From: JALZCH01 sp036400075
Lineage (GTDB): Bacteria > Acidobacteriota > Blastocatellia > Pyrinomonadales > Pyrinomonadaceae
NCBI GenBank assembly: GCA_036400075.1
Contig: DASWLV010000270.1
Coordinates: forward strand, 1 to 21,023
DNA: 21,023 nucleotides
Direction: 5' to 3'
The position numbers and the translations under genes were made by a program. The notes below the pieces were generated by a model, which ran no database searches, was not told where the DNA came from, and was given only the letters and a program-made list of their open reading frames with translations. Positions within the stretch are counted from its first letter, which is position 1; every line of letters begins with the position of its first letter. Below, piece by piece: positions 13,292-21,023 of this stretch.

Positions 13292-15144
13292 CAACGCCCG
13301 AAAAATTGGTTCTCACGTTGTTCCAGAGTTTTTTCAGTTCCGGCTAAAAAGCCGGAAGGCGTCCAGCTTCCGTTGACATCGCCGATTAAGACGGCTGTAT
13401 AGTTCTCGTCCGCATCGAATCTTAAAGCCGAATAATTGCGCGAAGGGGGCGCAAATTTCCATTGTCCGGCAGTTCCGCTTCTCGTTGATTGTCCGTTAGA
13501 TGCGACATAACGCAGGATTTGCGTTGCATCGAAAGGAGTAATTGTTCCGTTGCCATCCGTATCGGCTGCCAATTGTTGATTTGTGTTTAAAGCATTCTGT
13601 CCTTGCCCGTTAGCTGCTATGTGACGCAAAACCATAGTTGCGTCAAACGAGCTGATGCCGTTTTCATCTCCCGTCTTTGACAGCGTAACCGAGTAGCTGC
13701 CATTGGCAGTTAAATTCTTAAGCAGGTAAAAACCCGTAGAATCGGTTGTTGTAGAAGCCGGAGTTGTACCTCCGATTACCGCCGATACGCCGGAAACAAA
13801 CTTTTGCGGTTGGTTTGCAGGCGTCGTGCCGTAAGAAACCGTGCCGGAAATGCCGATTGTTTCTTTTGCCAGTTCGCCAAGATATGAAAGCGCCAGCTTG
13901 GTGAATTTAAGGGCGTGATCGGCGTTGTTGTTGCTTTGAGCAATGGTGTCGGTCGTTTGATGAATGTTCGGATTTCCGGGAAAAGGTGATTCAAACGGAA
14001 AAGAAGCCGGATAACCTTTGTAATACCAGGAAGCGTGATCTGAGCAGCCGTAACCGCAAGTCGAATTTAGGACGGTGAGCGTCGGCTGATAAGTCGCGAT
14101 TAAATCGCGGAGAAACTGATTTTGCGCAGCGTTTGTGTAATCGGTAATGATGCCGATGTCAACGTTCGGGTTATTTTTATAATTCGTCATATCGAGCTGT
14201 AAAACGCCCACGACGTTGACTCCGCGCGCTTGAAAATCCGTAGCTATTTCATTTGAACCGCGCAAACCGATTTCTTCCGCCGCGTAAGCCATAAATTTAA
14301 CCGTTCGTTGTGGATGAAAATTTTTGGCGAAAAGGACGCGGATCGCTTCGGTCATACTCGCAATGCCCGAAGCGTCGTCGTCCGCACCCGGCGCTAGCTC
14401 TGAATAGCGGTTGATCGAATCCTGATGTCCGCCGACTACAACAACTTCATCGGGAAAAGTCGTTCCGCGCACGGTCATAATAATTGACGGCTGCGGCGAT
14501 GTGGTTGGCGAATGATTAAAAAACTCAACCGTAACGTCGCGGCGTCCGACGGCAATCTCAGTCCATTTGTTTTTTATCCAGTTTGCCGATTCCAAACCGC
14601 TCGGCGAATTGTAACGGCGATTAATAAAATCAGTCGAAAGTCTGATGATGATTTCCCGAATTTGCGGTTCCTGAGCTTCGGCGTGGAGGGAATTGACCAG
14701 CGTAGGGTTGTTAATCGAATATTCGACGACTTGCTGATTCGATTCGGCTTGCAAAGCCTCTTTAACCGCACGGCGCGCCTCTTCAGGCGTTTCGTGTGAC
14801 GTAAAACCGCCGCATTTTTGAAACTCTTCGTGCATATTCCGCGTCAATTCGAGCATTTGTTGCTCATCAGCCGCGACGACCAAAAATCCGTCGCGTCTTT
14901 CGACAACTTTCAAATCAAAGTTGTCGCCTTTGTTTTGAGCAAGGTTTTGAATATGCCGAAGCTCTTTTTCGTCAACAGTCACCCAGCGCACCGAGGACAA
15001 ATCAGCCGATTTTTTGTCGGCGCTTTCGTTCGATTGAGCGTAAGATTTTAGATTGCCGAAGATTGCCGAAATTATGAGAATCAATAAAATTGCGAGTGAT
15101 GCGAGTAAAAGATAATGCCTACGGTTAACGGATAAGGTGGTCAT
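13291..15144 (-). CDS. Secreted M28 aminopeptidase (Aeromonas leucyl aminopeptidase type) with dockerin-like tail
   Basis: 617 residues. A signal sequence or N-terminal anchor spans about 11-30, and a propeptide-like region runs to about 160. The M28 domain shows the two-zinc site: His240 in GGHQDS, Asp255 in GADDDASG, catalytic Glu290 and ligand Glu291 in AAEEIGLRG, Asp318 in QLDMTNY and His395 in IHQTTDT. CGYGCSDHASW (Cys363/Cys367) matches the disulphide loop of Aeromonas proteolytica aminopeptidase. After residue 430 a carboxypeptidase-regulatory-like domain (ISGTVSYG) is followed by a dockerin-like calcium-binding duplication: GDENGISSFDATMVLRHI and DTDGNGTITPFDATQILRYV, then GDVNGSW. 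The role is extracellular release of N-terminal residues from peptides. The ATG has AAGAGG at 9 bases (complement of 15154-15159). No cohesin partner is present here. Confidence 0.93.
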   Translation of the reverse strand: MTTLSVNRRHYLLLASLAILLILIISAIFGNLKSYAQSNESADKKSADLSSVRWVTVDEKELRHIQNLAQNKGDNFDLKVVERRDGFLVVAADEQQMLELTRNMHEEFQKCGGFTSHETPEEARRAVKEALQAESNQQVVEYSINNPTLVNSLHAEAQEPQIREIIIRLSTDFINRRYNSPSGLESANWIKNKWTEIAVGRRDVTVEFFNHSPTTSPQPSIIMTVRGTTFPDEVVVVGGHQDSINRYSELAPGADDDASGIASMTEAIRVLFAKNFHPQRTVKFMAYAAEEIGLRGSNEIATDFQARGVNVVGVLQLDMTNYKNNPNVDIGIITDYTNAAQNQFLRDLIATYQPTLTVLNSTCGYGCSDHASWYYKGYPASFPFESPFPGNPNIHQTTDTIAQSNNNADHALKFTKLALSYLGELAKETIGISGTVSYGTTPANQPQKFVSGVSAVIGGTTPASTTTDSTGFYLLKNLTANGSYSVTLSKTGDENGISSFDATMVLRHIAANGQGQNALNTNQQLAADTDGNGTITPFDATQILRYVASNGQSTRSGTAGQWKFAPPSRNYSALRFDADENYTAVLIGDVNGSWTPSGFLAGTEKTLEQRENQFFGR

Positions 15145-15172
15145 AAAACTAAACCTCTTTACTGTGAGCCGG

Positions 15173-15195
15173 TTATAGTATTGCTAATACTATAA
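15173..15195. promoter_or_regulatory. Palindrome upstream of the M28 peptidase gene, candidate operator
   Basis: TTATAGTATT (15173-15182) and AATACTATAA (15186-15195) form a perfect 10-base inverted repeat around GCT. It lies 29 bases upstream of the peptidase start and 55 bases after the CRTAC1 operon. On the minus strand it includes TATAGT, a -10-like hexamer. A symmetric site overlapping a promoter is typical of a repressor operator, but no regulator gene is nearby; AT-rich hairpin is the alternative. Confidence 0.4.
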
Positions 15196-15249
15196 CTTAT
15201 TGCAATAGCGGAGCGCTTCGGGCGGCGGTTTAAATAATTTTACCGAACA

Positions 15250-17058
15250 TTATTGTTTGATAGCGGATGTGTTTTGCTTGAGAGTGATTCGAGTATTTAT
15301 TTTATCAATCGAAAATTTTTCTTTTTGCCCGTTTGACCAAACAACTTCAAGGCTAGTGATTTTGGCGTTTTCTCCAATTCCGATATGAATTATTTGTTCA
15401 TTTTGGGAAGCGTAGCTAGCGCCGCTGATTAAATCAAAACGCTGGCTCAAATTCCCCGCCGTCACAAAAACGGTAGAGCCGATTGCGTCTTTCGGCGTTT
15501 TTTGCGAGACATCGCCGATGAGCTTGACTGAGAGCCAATTATTTTTCGATTCGCCGACGTTTCGCAGCAGAGTGGGCGTCATTCCTGCGTTTGCGACCAC
15601 AGCGTCTTCCCGCCCGTCATTGTCAAAATCGGCAATCGCCAGCCCGCGCGCGGTAACTGCAACCGCCAAACCGCTGTTCGGCGCGGCTCCAAGTCGTTCA
15701 AATCTGATTTGTTTGCCGTTTCGCACGTTTTTAAAAAGCAGCAATTGCTGCGCGTAGCTCGTCCCCCATTGAAAATTATCAACGCCCGGATAAACGTGAC
15801 CGTTGGCAACGAGAATATCCTTCCAGCCGTCGTTGTCGAAATCCAGAAACGAAGTTCCCCAGCCGAGAAACGGAATCGTCGGTTCGCCCAGCCCGGCTTG
15901 AAACGTCACGTCGTTAAAATTCGCGTCGCCGTCGTTGCGGTAAAGCGTATTTGAATCGTCGCTAAAATTAGTGATGTGAAAATCAACGCGCCCGTCGTTG
16001 TCATAATCGCCGACCGCTAAGCCCATTCCGGCTTGCTCGCGCCCGTTTTCGTTGAGAGCGACGCCCGATTGATAGCCTATTTCTTCAAATGTGCCGCCGC
16101 CTTTGTTCAAATAAAGCTGTTTCGGAGTGGAATCATTGACGACCAGCAAATCAAGCAGGCGGTCGTCGTTTACGTCAACAAATACCGAAGAAAATCCATA
16201 ATAATTGCCTTCGTCTTTAACTCCGATTTTGTCACCGACTTCTTCAAACGTGCCGTCCTGCTTTTGGTGAAAGAGCTTATCTTTTGCGCCTTTCAGACCG
16301 CGCGGACCGCACATCACGGGCTGACCGCGAAATTGACACGGATTGGCTGCCGCATTCACGGCTTTGCCAGCGTCAGCCGGACTCGGCGGCAGATTTTTCA
16401 AATCGAATTCGATATATGCCGGAACGAAAAGATCGAGCCTCCCGTCCCGGTCGTAGTCGCCGAATGCCGCGCCGGTGTGCCAGCCTCGAATCGCCAGTCC
16501 GACTTTTTCCGCCGCATCGGTAAAAGTGCCGTCGCCGTTGTTTTTATAAAGCCTTGAAGTGCCGTAATTGCCGACAAACAAATCGGAAAATCCGTCGTTG
16601 TTATAATCGCCGACCGCCACGCCCATTCCCCAGCGCTCATTTGCGACTCCCGCTTTTTCGGTCACGTCTTCAAACTTCCAATTGCCTTGATTACGAAAGA
16701 GCGCCGAGCGCGGAGGTTTTTCTTTGCCAAGCTCGGCGTTAATGGTCGAACCGTTTAAAAAATAAATGTCGGGCTTTCCGTCGTTGTCGTAATCAAAAAC
16801 CGCAACCGTGCAAGCAGCGGTTTCGATGATGTAATTTTTATCTTTCCCGCCCGAAACACATTGAAAATTTTTAAGCGCGGTGGTTGCCGTCACATCTTCA
16901 AAAATTTTCGGGGCGTTCGCCTCAACAATCCCGACGGTGCGTTTTGAGGCGTAAGTTTTGGCTTCGCCGGTGGAAACGCCGCCCATTTGCTGCGCTTGCG
17001 CAAAAACGGAATCTAAGGTAATTGCCGATAACACGGCTAAAAATAAAAACTTTTTCAT
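15250..17058 (-). CDS. CRTAC1 family protein (FG-GAP/VCBS propeller plus ASPIC/UnbV domain), copy 2 of operon
   Basis: 602 residues with a signal peptide (MKKFLFLAVLSAITLDSVFA). Seven calcium-binding FG-GAP/VCBS blades can be counted from their D-x-D-x-D-G-x-x-D loops: FDYDNDGKPD, GDYNNDGFSD, GDYDRDGRLD, VDVNDDRLLD, GDYDNDGRVD, LDFDNDGWKD and ADFDNDGRED. The fourth is degenerate. This fits a seven-bladed integrin-like propeller. The last ~110 residues form the ASPIC/UnbV domain (NNWLSVKLIG, GSTVFVTAG, LEVVWSNGQKEKF). An insert between blades 3 and 4 has the paired cysteines NPCQFRGQPVMCGPRGLKG. The blade-1 lead-in ETAACTVAVFDYDNDG departs from the usual ETMGGGV by having Cys. It is secreted or periplasmic; the ligand is unknown. 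Its ATG overlaps the stop of the upstream gene (ATGA), so the two are translationally coupled. Confidence 0.93.
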   Translation of the reverse strand: MKKFLFLAVLSAITLDSVFAQAQQMGGVSTGEAKTYASKRTVGIVEANAPKIFEDVTATTALKNFQCVSGGKDKNYIIETAACTVAVFDYDNDGKPDIYFLNGSTINAELGKEKPPRSALFRNQGNWKFEDVTEKAGVANERWGMGVAVGDYNNDGFSDLFVGNYGTSRLYKNNGDGTFTDAAEKVGLAIRGWHTGAAFGDYDRDGRLDLFVPAYIEFDLKNLPPSPADAGKAVNAAANPCQFRGQPVMCGPRGLKGAKDKLFHQKQDGTFEEVGDKIGVKDEGNYYGFSSVFVDVNDDRLLDLLVVNDSTPKQLYLNKGGGTFEEIGYQSGVALNENGREQAGMGLAVGDYDNDGRVDFHITNFSDDSNTLYRNDGDANFNDVTFQAGLGEPTIPFLGWGTSFLDFDNDGWKDILVANGHVYPGVDNFQWGTSYAQQLLLFKNVRNGKQIRFERLGAAPNSGLAVAVTARGLAIADFDNDGREDAVVANAGMTPTLLRNVGESKNNWLSVKLIGDVSQKTPKDAIGSTVFVTAGNLSQRFDLISGASYASQNEQIIHIGIGENAKITSLEVVWSNGQKEKFSIDKINTRITLKQNTSAIKQ

Positions 17059-18818
17059 TGCTCTTTGATAGTGAGATAACGGTCAATTGCCGGATTTTCT
17101 ATTTTTTGAATTTTCCCGCTCGTCCAGCGAATTTCGATTTGTTTGACGGCGGAAGATTCGCCCAATCCGACTAAAATTCGCGGATCGTTTGCGGAAATAT
17201 AACTGCCCGCGCTCGAAACGTCGAAAATCTGTTTTTTGCCGCTCGCGTCGGTCACAATCACGCGCGAGCCTTCACCGCGCACGGGTGATTTTGCGCCGCG
17301 CAAATCAATTCCGAGCCAATGATTTTTTGTGCCGTTGTTTTTTAAAACGATTGGTGCGCCGTCTGTTTGCGAGATAACAACGTCAGCGTCGCCGTCGTTG
17401 TCCAAATCTCCGACAGCCATTCCGCGAGCAGACAGATCAATTTTAAAAGCGTCTCCGGCGGCAAACGAAACGTTTTGAAATTCTTTTCCGGCGTTGCGCA
17501 TCAGAAGCGGAGCTTGTTTGTATTTCAAAAACGACGAGGTTTTTTCAATCGTGTCGAGAACGTGGCTTTGCGCGACAAACGCGTCACGGCGTCCATCGTT
17601 GTCGGCGTCCACGAATTTAATTCCCCAGCCTGCCCCCAAAATCGAGATTTGCCCGATTCCGCTCGACTGTGTGACGTAATCGAAAACACTGTCGCCCAAA
17701 TTTCGGTAAAGCGGATAAGTCTCGTTCGAGAGAGTCGTGATGATTATGTCTTGCCGCCCGTCGCCGTCATAATCGCCAGCATCAACGCCCATCCCGGAAA
17801 ATCGTCTGCCTTTTTCGTCGAAAGCCGCTCCCGCCGTCAAAGCCAGATCTTCAAAAGTGCCGTCCGCTTTGTTGCGGAAAAGCTGTTGCTCGCTGTTGTC
17901 GTTGGCGACGAAAACGTCAGTCCAGCCGTCGTCATCAAAATCTGCGAACGCGACGCCCAGAGCTTTGCCTTTTGATGCGGCGATTCCAGATTTTTCCGAA
18001 ACGTCTTCAAATGTGCCGTCCGGTTTTTGATGAAAAAGCAGCGATGTCGCGGGTTTGAAATTATCCGGGTGACAATAAGCGCGATAACCGGGTCGCGCGT
18101 CGCCGCAAACGAGCGATCCTTTTTCAAAATCCCAAATTAGATAACGCGCGATGAACAAATCGAGTTTTCCGTCCCGGTCATAATCGAAAAAACCGGCGCT
18201 CGTCGCCCAGCCGTCAACGCTGATTCCGAGTTTTTTCGTCGCATCGGTAAAAGTTCCGTCGCCGTTGTTCTGATAAAGGCTTGCGCCGCCGTAGCGCGTG
18301 ACGAACAAATCCGTCAAACCGTCGCGGTTGTAATCGCCCGCTGCGATTCCGAAGCTGTAGCCTTCGCCTTTAACTCCTGCTTTTTCCGTTGCGTCTTCAA
18401 ACGTGCCGTCCGGTTTTTGCCTGAAAAGACGATTCCAGAATTTTGAGTCGCTCTTTTCGGGCATTTTGCCTTTCGGCATCGGGTCGCCGATTGCCGCGCC
18501 GTTGGTGAAATACAAATCGAGTCTGCCGTCGTTGTCAAAGTCGAACAGAGCGACGCCAGCGCCCATTGTTTCGAGCAAATATTTCTGCGCGGTCGGCGAC
18601 GCCGCGTGTCTAAAATTGATTTTGGCTGCGGCGGTAATGTCGCTGAACGTTACGGGCGAGGGAAATTGGGGCGCGGTCGTCGCCGGACGCTGAATCTCGC
18701 TCGTGTTGTAAGACTTTCCGGCGACAGTCGGCGTTGGCACCGCTTGTTGAGCCAATGCGGCGGAAACAAAGCCGATTATGAGAAAAGCGGCTGTTCTGAA
18801 ACTTCTGTAAAATTTCAT
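17055..18818 (-). CDS. CRTAC1 family protein (FG-GAP/VCBS propeller plus ASPIC/UnbV domain), copy 1 of operon
   Basis: 587 residues from the ATG at 18816-18818. A longer frame back to a TTG at 18923 exists, but the ATG puts the signal peptide (MKFYRSFRTAAFLIIGFVSA) at the N-terminus. Seven D-x-D-x-D-G-x-x-D loops are visible: FDFDNDGRLD, GDYNRDGLTD, FDYDRDGKLD, ADFDDDGWTD, GDYDGDGRQD, VDADNDGRRD and GDLDNDGDAD. The C-terminal ASPIC/UnbV domain begins near NHWLGIDLRG and ends with IEIRWTSGKIQKI. The insert between blades 3 and 4 carries LVCGDARPGYRAYCHPDNF. The two operon members share domain order but differ throughout, so the duplication is old. Divergent from the Oar-like receptor across 545 bases, suggesting a shared envelope function (inference). 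No clear Shine-Dalgarno precedes the ATG. Confidence 0.92.
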   Translation of the reverse strand: MKFYRSFRTAAFLIIGFVSAALAQQAVPTPTVAGKSYNTSEIQRPATTAPQFPSPVTFSDITAAAKINFRHAASPTAQKYLLETMGAGVALFDFDNDGRLDLYFTNGAAIGDPMPKGKMPEKSDSKFWNRLFRQKPDGTFEDATEKAGVKGEGYSFGIAAGDYNRDGLTDLFVTRYGGASLYQNNGDGTFTDATKKLGISVDGWATSAGFFDYDRDGKLDLFIARYLIWDFEKGSLVCGDARPGYRAYCHPDNFKPATSLLFHQKPDGTFEDVSEKSGIAASKGKALGVAFADFDDDGWTDVFVANDNSEQQLFRNKADGTFEDLALTAGAAFDEKGRRFSGMGVDAGDYDGDGRQDIIITTLSNETYPLYRNLGDSVFDYVTQSSGIGQISILGAGWGIKFVDADNDGRRDAFVAQSHVLDTIEKTSSFLKYKQAPLLMRNAGKEFQNVSFAAGDAFKIDLSARGMAVGDLDNDGDADVVISQTDGAPIVLKNNGTKNHWLGIDLRGAKSPVRGEGSRVIVTDASGKKQIFDVSSAGSYISANDPRILVGLGESSAVKQIEIRWTSGKIQKIENPAIDRYLTIKEQ

Positions 18819-18930
18819 ATTTGAGGCGTTTGATGTTAGCGCCAGTGGCGGTTTTGCTTTTTTCAGTTTCGGACGGTTTCGCCCGCGCGTCAAATCGGAA
18901 AAGTTTATTTCTCGATTTCTCAAGAATTTA

Positions 18931-18959
18931 TTGACAAAAATAGGAGACTCTGTTATGAA
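18931..18959 (+). promoter_or_regulatory. Candidate sigma70-type promoter reading toward the TonB receptor
   Basis: Consensus TTGACA (18931-18936) and TATGAA (18954-18959) are separated by 17 bases. If used, transcription would start near 18966 and give either a leader of almost 400 bases for the receptor gene or a separate small RNA. It lies upstream of the CRTAC1 start on the other strand, in the divergent promoter region. Confidence 0.4.
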
Positions 18960-19289
18960 TTTATCGTCTTTGTAAAACGTTTGCGTAAAGGTTTAACCGC
19001 TTGAAAAATCAGCTTTTCATTGACTCGTTGAAAGTTAGTTAAAAGAGGCGGTTTAATCCGAATGCGATTTGCCGGTTGCTTGAAAAACGGAAGTTGCCCG
19101 ACATCCCACGGTTTGTTGTTTTTAAACTGTTTTGTTGCGGAAACCAATTAAAGCGAAAATTATTTTGCGCCGTAACGAATCAGCCGAAGTCAGCACTGTT
19201 GCAGCGACGATTCTGCATAACGCGCGGGCTTTATAATTTAATTCGGCAAAACCGGCAATTTTACATTTCCCTTGATAATTAAAATATTT

Positions 19290-19315
19290 GCTTTCGCTCG
19301 GATGAGGACGAAAGC
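19290..19315 (+). promoter_or_regulatory. Hairpin in the leader of the TonB receptor gene
   Basis: GCTTTCG (19290-19296) pairs with CGAAAGC (19309-19315). The interior adds CTC (19297-19299) with GAG (19304-19306), leaving a GGAT tetraloop and a two-base GA bulge on the 3' side. It sits 48 bases upstream of the ATG. GGA in a hairpin loop is the CsrA/RsmA recognition form, but a single site is weak evidence. Confidence 0.35.
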
Positions 19316-19363
19316 TACAATTAAATTTCTCTAAACAATCACGTGAAAGTGAAGGAATTAGAT

Positions 19364-21023
19364 ATGAAGACCCTGAGATTTTGGACAATCGCCCTCGTGC
19401 TGCTGATTGTCGGAAACGCCGCAACGGTTTTCGCGCAGAGCGACCGCGGAACGATTCGCGGCACTGTGACCGACCCGGCAGGCGCAATTGTTCCCAATGC
19501 AAGAGTCGTGATAAACGGTCGAGAGACCGGCGAAACACGCGAAACAACCACCAGCGAAGACGGGTTTTACACTTTTCCCGAACTCCGTCCGGCTGTATAT
19601 CAAATCACTGTTGAAGCGCAAGGCTTTCAACGAACCACTCTCGAAGATTTTAAAGTCTCTGTGCAAACAACGCATACGGCTAACATCCAGCTTCAGCTTG
19701 GGGCGGGAACCACCGAGGTCACAATTCAAGCCGAAGGCGAAACTCTTCAAACGGAAACTCCGGTGCGGCAAACAAATGTTACCGAACGGCAAGTAAAAGA
19801 ATTGCCGCTCCAAGTCTCGGCAGAGAGCGGCGGGCGCACACCGCTTGCATTTATCTTCCTCGACAGCAATGTAACATCAACCGGCGAGGGCGCTAATACC
19901 AGCGACCGAGCGGCAAATGCTTCCCGTTTTCGAGTCAGCGGCGGTCAGGCGCTCGGAACTGAAATTCTGATAGACGGCGCAGCCACACGGCGCGCTCAAA
20001 ACGGCACGTTCTTCTCGGAAGTCGCACCGGGTCCGAACGCCTTTCAGGAATTTACAATTAGCACCAGCACCTTTTCCGCAGAATTTGGTAATACGTCGGG
20101 CGGCGTCGTTAACTTTAGACTCAAATCCGGCACCAACGATTTTCACGGGGAAGTTTACGAGCTTTACCGCAACGCAAAATTAAATGCGAACAGCTTTCGG
20201 AACAATGCCGAAGGAATTATGCGTCCGCAGGACACACAGCATGATTTCGGTTTTAACATTGGAGGTCCCGTCGTACTTCCGGGCTTCGGAGAAGGCACTC
20301 CGTATTTGAACATATTGAGAAACAGAACCTTCTTCTTTTTCAATTATGAAGGGTATCGCTTTACCCGCTCCGAAACGGTTAACATTTCGGTGCCAACGGA
20401 GCGTATGCGGCTAGGCGATTTCGGCGAGTTGTTAACAGATCCTGCTGTTCTGAGCGCATTCCCCGGCGGTGTTCAGATATTTAATCCACGCAGCGGATCA
20501 CCCGGAAACAAGACGCCCTTTTTAAACAACATCATTCCGCAATCGGCGATTGATCCGGCTGGCTTCCGTATTCTGCAAATGTTCCCGCATCCGACAAAAG
20601 CCGGCGTTTTTCGTAACTACTCTGCTTCGAGTACGGTTCCGACCTCGATGAATAACTCGGTGTTCAAGATTGACCATAACATCAATAATGATCAACGGGT
20701 TTCGGTCAGCTATTCGTATCGTCAACTCGGCACGCTTCAGGGCGGCTTTCCGCGTTTCCCAAGTCCCTTTGTTGCCTTTGGACGCTGGGATCAGGTTTTT
20801 ACATCGCATCTTGCCCGCGTCCAGCACGACTACAACATTACCCCGAATTTTGTTAATCACTTTAATTACGGGTTCACACGCTACAATGTTGTAAATGCGA
20901 ACACAACTATTGGATTTGATCCGTTCTCGCTCGGTATTCCGACCGGCTCGCTGCTCGGCGGCGCTTTTCCGGCAGTTGATTTTCCGGGATACGGAGATCA
21001 AACAGACCCGATAGTTAATAAAC
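19364..21023 (+). CDS. TonB-dependent receptor, Oar-like, with N-terminal carboxypeptidase-regulatory domain (partial)
   Basis: The first 553 codons of a gene that runs off the right edge; complete members of this group usually exceed 1000 residues. ATG at 19364 with AAGGA at 19352-19356. A signal peptide covers residues 1-24 (FWTIALVLLIVGNAATVFA). A carboxypeptidase-regulatory-like domain follows at about 29-112 (GTIRGTVTDPAGAIVPNARV, SEDGFYTFPEL). The plug-like region has VSGGQALGTEILIDGA, FQEFTISTSTFSAEFGNTSG and VVNFRLKSGTNDFHGEVYE, the standard Oar-like sequence. Beta-barrel strands then start (DFGFNIGGPVV, RTFFFFNYEGYRF, DHNINNDQRVSVSYSYR). It is an outer-membrane protein; in Acidobacteriota such receptors are numerous and their substrates mostly unknown. 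Divergent from the CRTAC1 pair. Confidence 0.92.
   Translation, partial: MKTLRFWTIALVLLIVGNAATVFAQSDRGTIRGTVTDPAGAIVPNARVVINGRETGETRETTTSEDGFYTFPELRPAVYQITVEAQGFQRTTLEDFKVSVQTTHTANIQLQLGAGTTEVTIQAEGETLQTETPVRQTNVTERQVKELPLQVSAESGGRTPLAFIFLDSNVTSTGEGANTSDRAANASRFRVSGGQALGTEILIDGAATRRAQNGTFFSEVAPGPNAFQEFTISTSTFSAEFGNTSGGVVNFRLKSGTNDFHGEVYELYRNAKLNANSFRNNAEGIMRPQDTQHDFGFNIGGPVVLPGFGEGTPYLNILRNRTFFFFNYEGYRFTRSETVNISVPTERMRLGDFGELLTDPAVLSAFPGGVQIFNPRSGSPGNKTPFLNNIIPQSAIDPAGFRILQMFPHPTKAGVFRNYSASSTVPTSMNNSVFKIDHNINNDQRVSVSYSYRQLGTLQGGFPRFPSPFVAFGRWDQVFTSHLARVQHDYNITPNFVNHFNYGFTRYNVVNANTTIGFDPFSLGIPTGSLLGGAFPAVDFPGYGDQTDPIVNK

Larger units (their letters stand above)
18819..19363. other. Gene-free divergent intergenic region between the CRTAC1 operon and the TonB receptor
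   Basis: 545 bases with no convincing gene on either strand. It holds TTGACA/TATGAA at 18931-18959 (plus), a TATAAT at 19232-19237 (plus) without a clear -35, an imperfect long-range pairing (AACCGC 18995-19000 with GCGGTT 19048-19053, flanked by CTTTT/AAAAG), and the hairpin at 19290-19315 just before the receptor gene. No tRNA or known riboswitch is recognisable. The length is unusual for this otherwise compact window. Confidence 0.55.

Noticed and set aside
17367..17975. 202-residue plus-strand frame inside the CRTAC1 gene (and a similar one at 16033-16557).
   Set aside because: Both oppose the periodic DxDxDG repeats, whose antisense gives recurrent open frames; no start signals or domains.
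18819..18923. N-terminal extension of the CRTAC1 gene to a TTG at 18923.
   Set aside because: The extension is basic and unlike the family; it would bury the signal peptide that begins at the ATG at 18818.
19290..19315. Resemblance of the leader hairpin (GGATGAG followed by CGAAA) to a hammerhead ribozyme core.
   Set aside because: The hammerhead core needs CUGAUGA; here it is CGGAUGA, with no room for stem II and no matching third stem. A simple bulged hairpin explains the sequence.

Overview
The window looks like a chromosomal piece of an Acidobacteriota genome, most likely class Blastocatellia (Pyrinomonadaceae-like). This rests on family content: a tandem pair of CRTAC1/ASPIC-UnbV propeller proteins beside an Oar-like TonB-dependent receptor with an N-terminal carboxypeptidase-regulatory domain, an SLR(D/E)AI-type beta-helix protein with a choice-of-anchor Q tail, and an M28 aminopeptidase carrying a dockerin-like tail. 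Taxonomy is an inference from these families, not from a marker gene. I see no rRNA, tRNA, CRISPR array, transposase or phage gene.

Layout. Bases 1-1088 (minus): start of a secreted, possibly thioredoxin-like protein and an RluA-family pseudouridine synthase. 1169-6608 (plus): an SDR oxidoreductase, the bifunctional glutamine synthetase adenylyltransferase GlnE, and two secreted proteins sharing a duplicated N-terminal domain. 6728-8278 (minus): a secreted beta-helix protein. 8512-12132 (plus): a histone-deacetylase-family amidohydrolase, a double zinc-ribbon protein, a PaaG-like enoyl-CoA hydratase/isomerase and an MFS exporter. 12151-12807 (minus): a streptothricin-acetyltransferase-like GNAT followed immediately by a 32-codon GNAT-like remnant. 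13027-13254 (plus): a small acidic protein, convergent with a secreted Aeromonas-type M28 aminopeptidase (13291-15144, minus). 15250-18818 (minus): two CRTAC1 genes overlapping by ATGA. 19364-end (plus): an Oar-like receptor running off the window.

The most distinctive feature is not a gene. Five plus-strand intergenic spacers (1955-2022, 5503-5630, 9439-9503, 9805-9899, 10750-10817) each hold a short-unit repeat (mostly 7- or 8-base units) arranged as an inverted repeat. Each spacer uses a different unit word. Two decayed copies of a sixth word lie inside glnE, in opposite orientation, at two interdomain linkers. These elements occur only between codirectional genes; the convergent junctions at 6662 and 13241 carry ordinary bidirectional terminators. 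Several elements abut or contain the start codon of the next gene, which then has no Shine-Dalgarno. The second point of interest is the divergent CRTAC1 pair and TonB receptor around a 545-base gene-free region, which suggests an envelope uptake or surface module.
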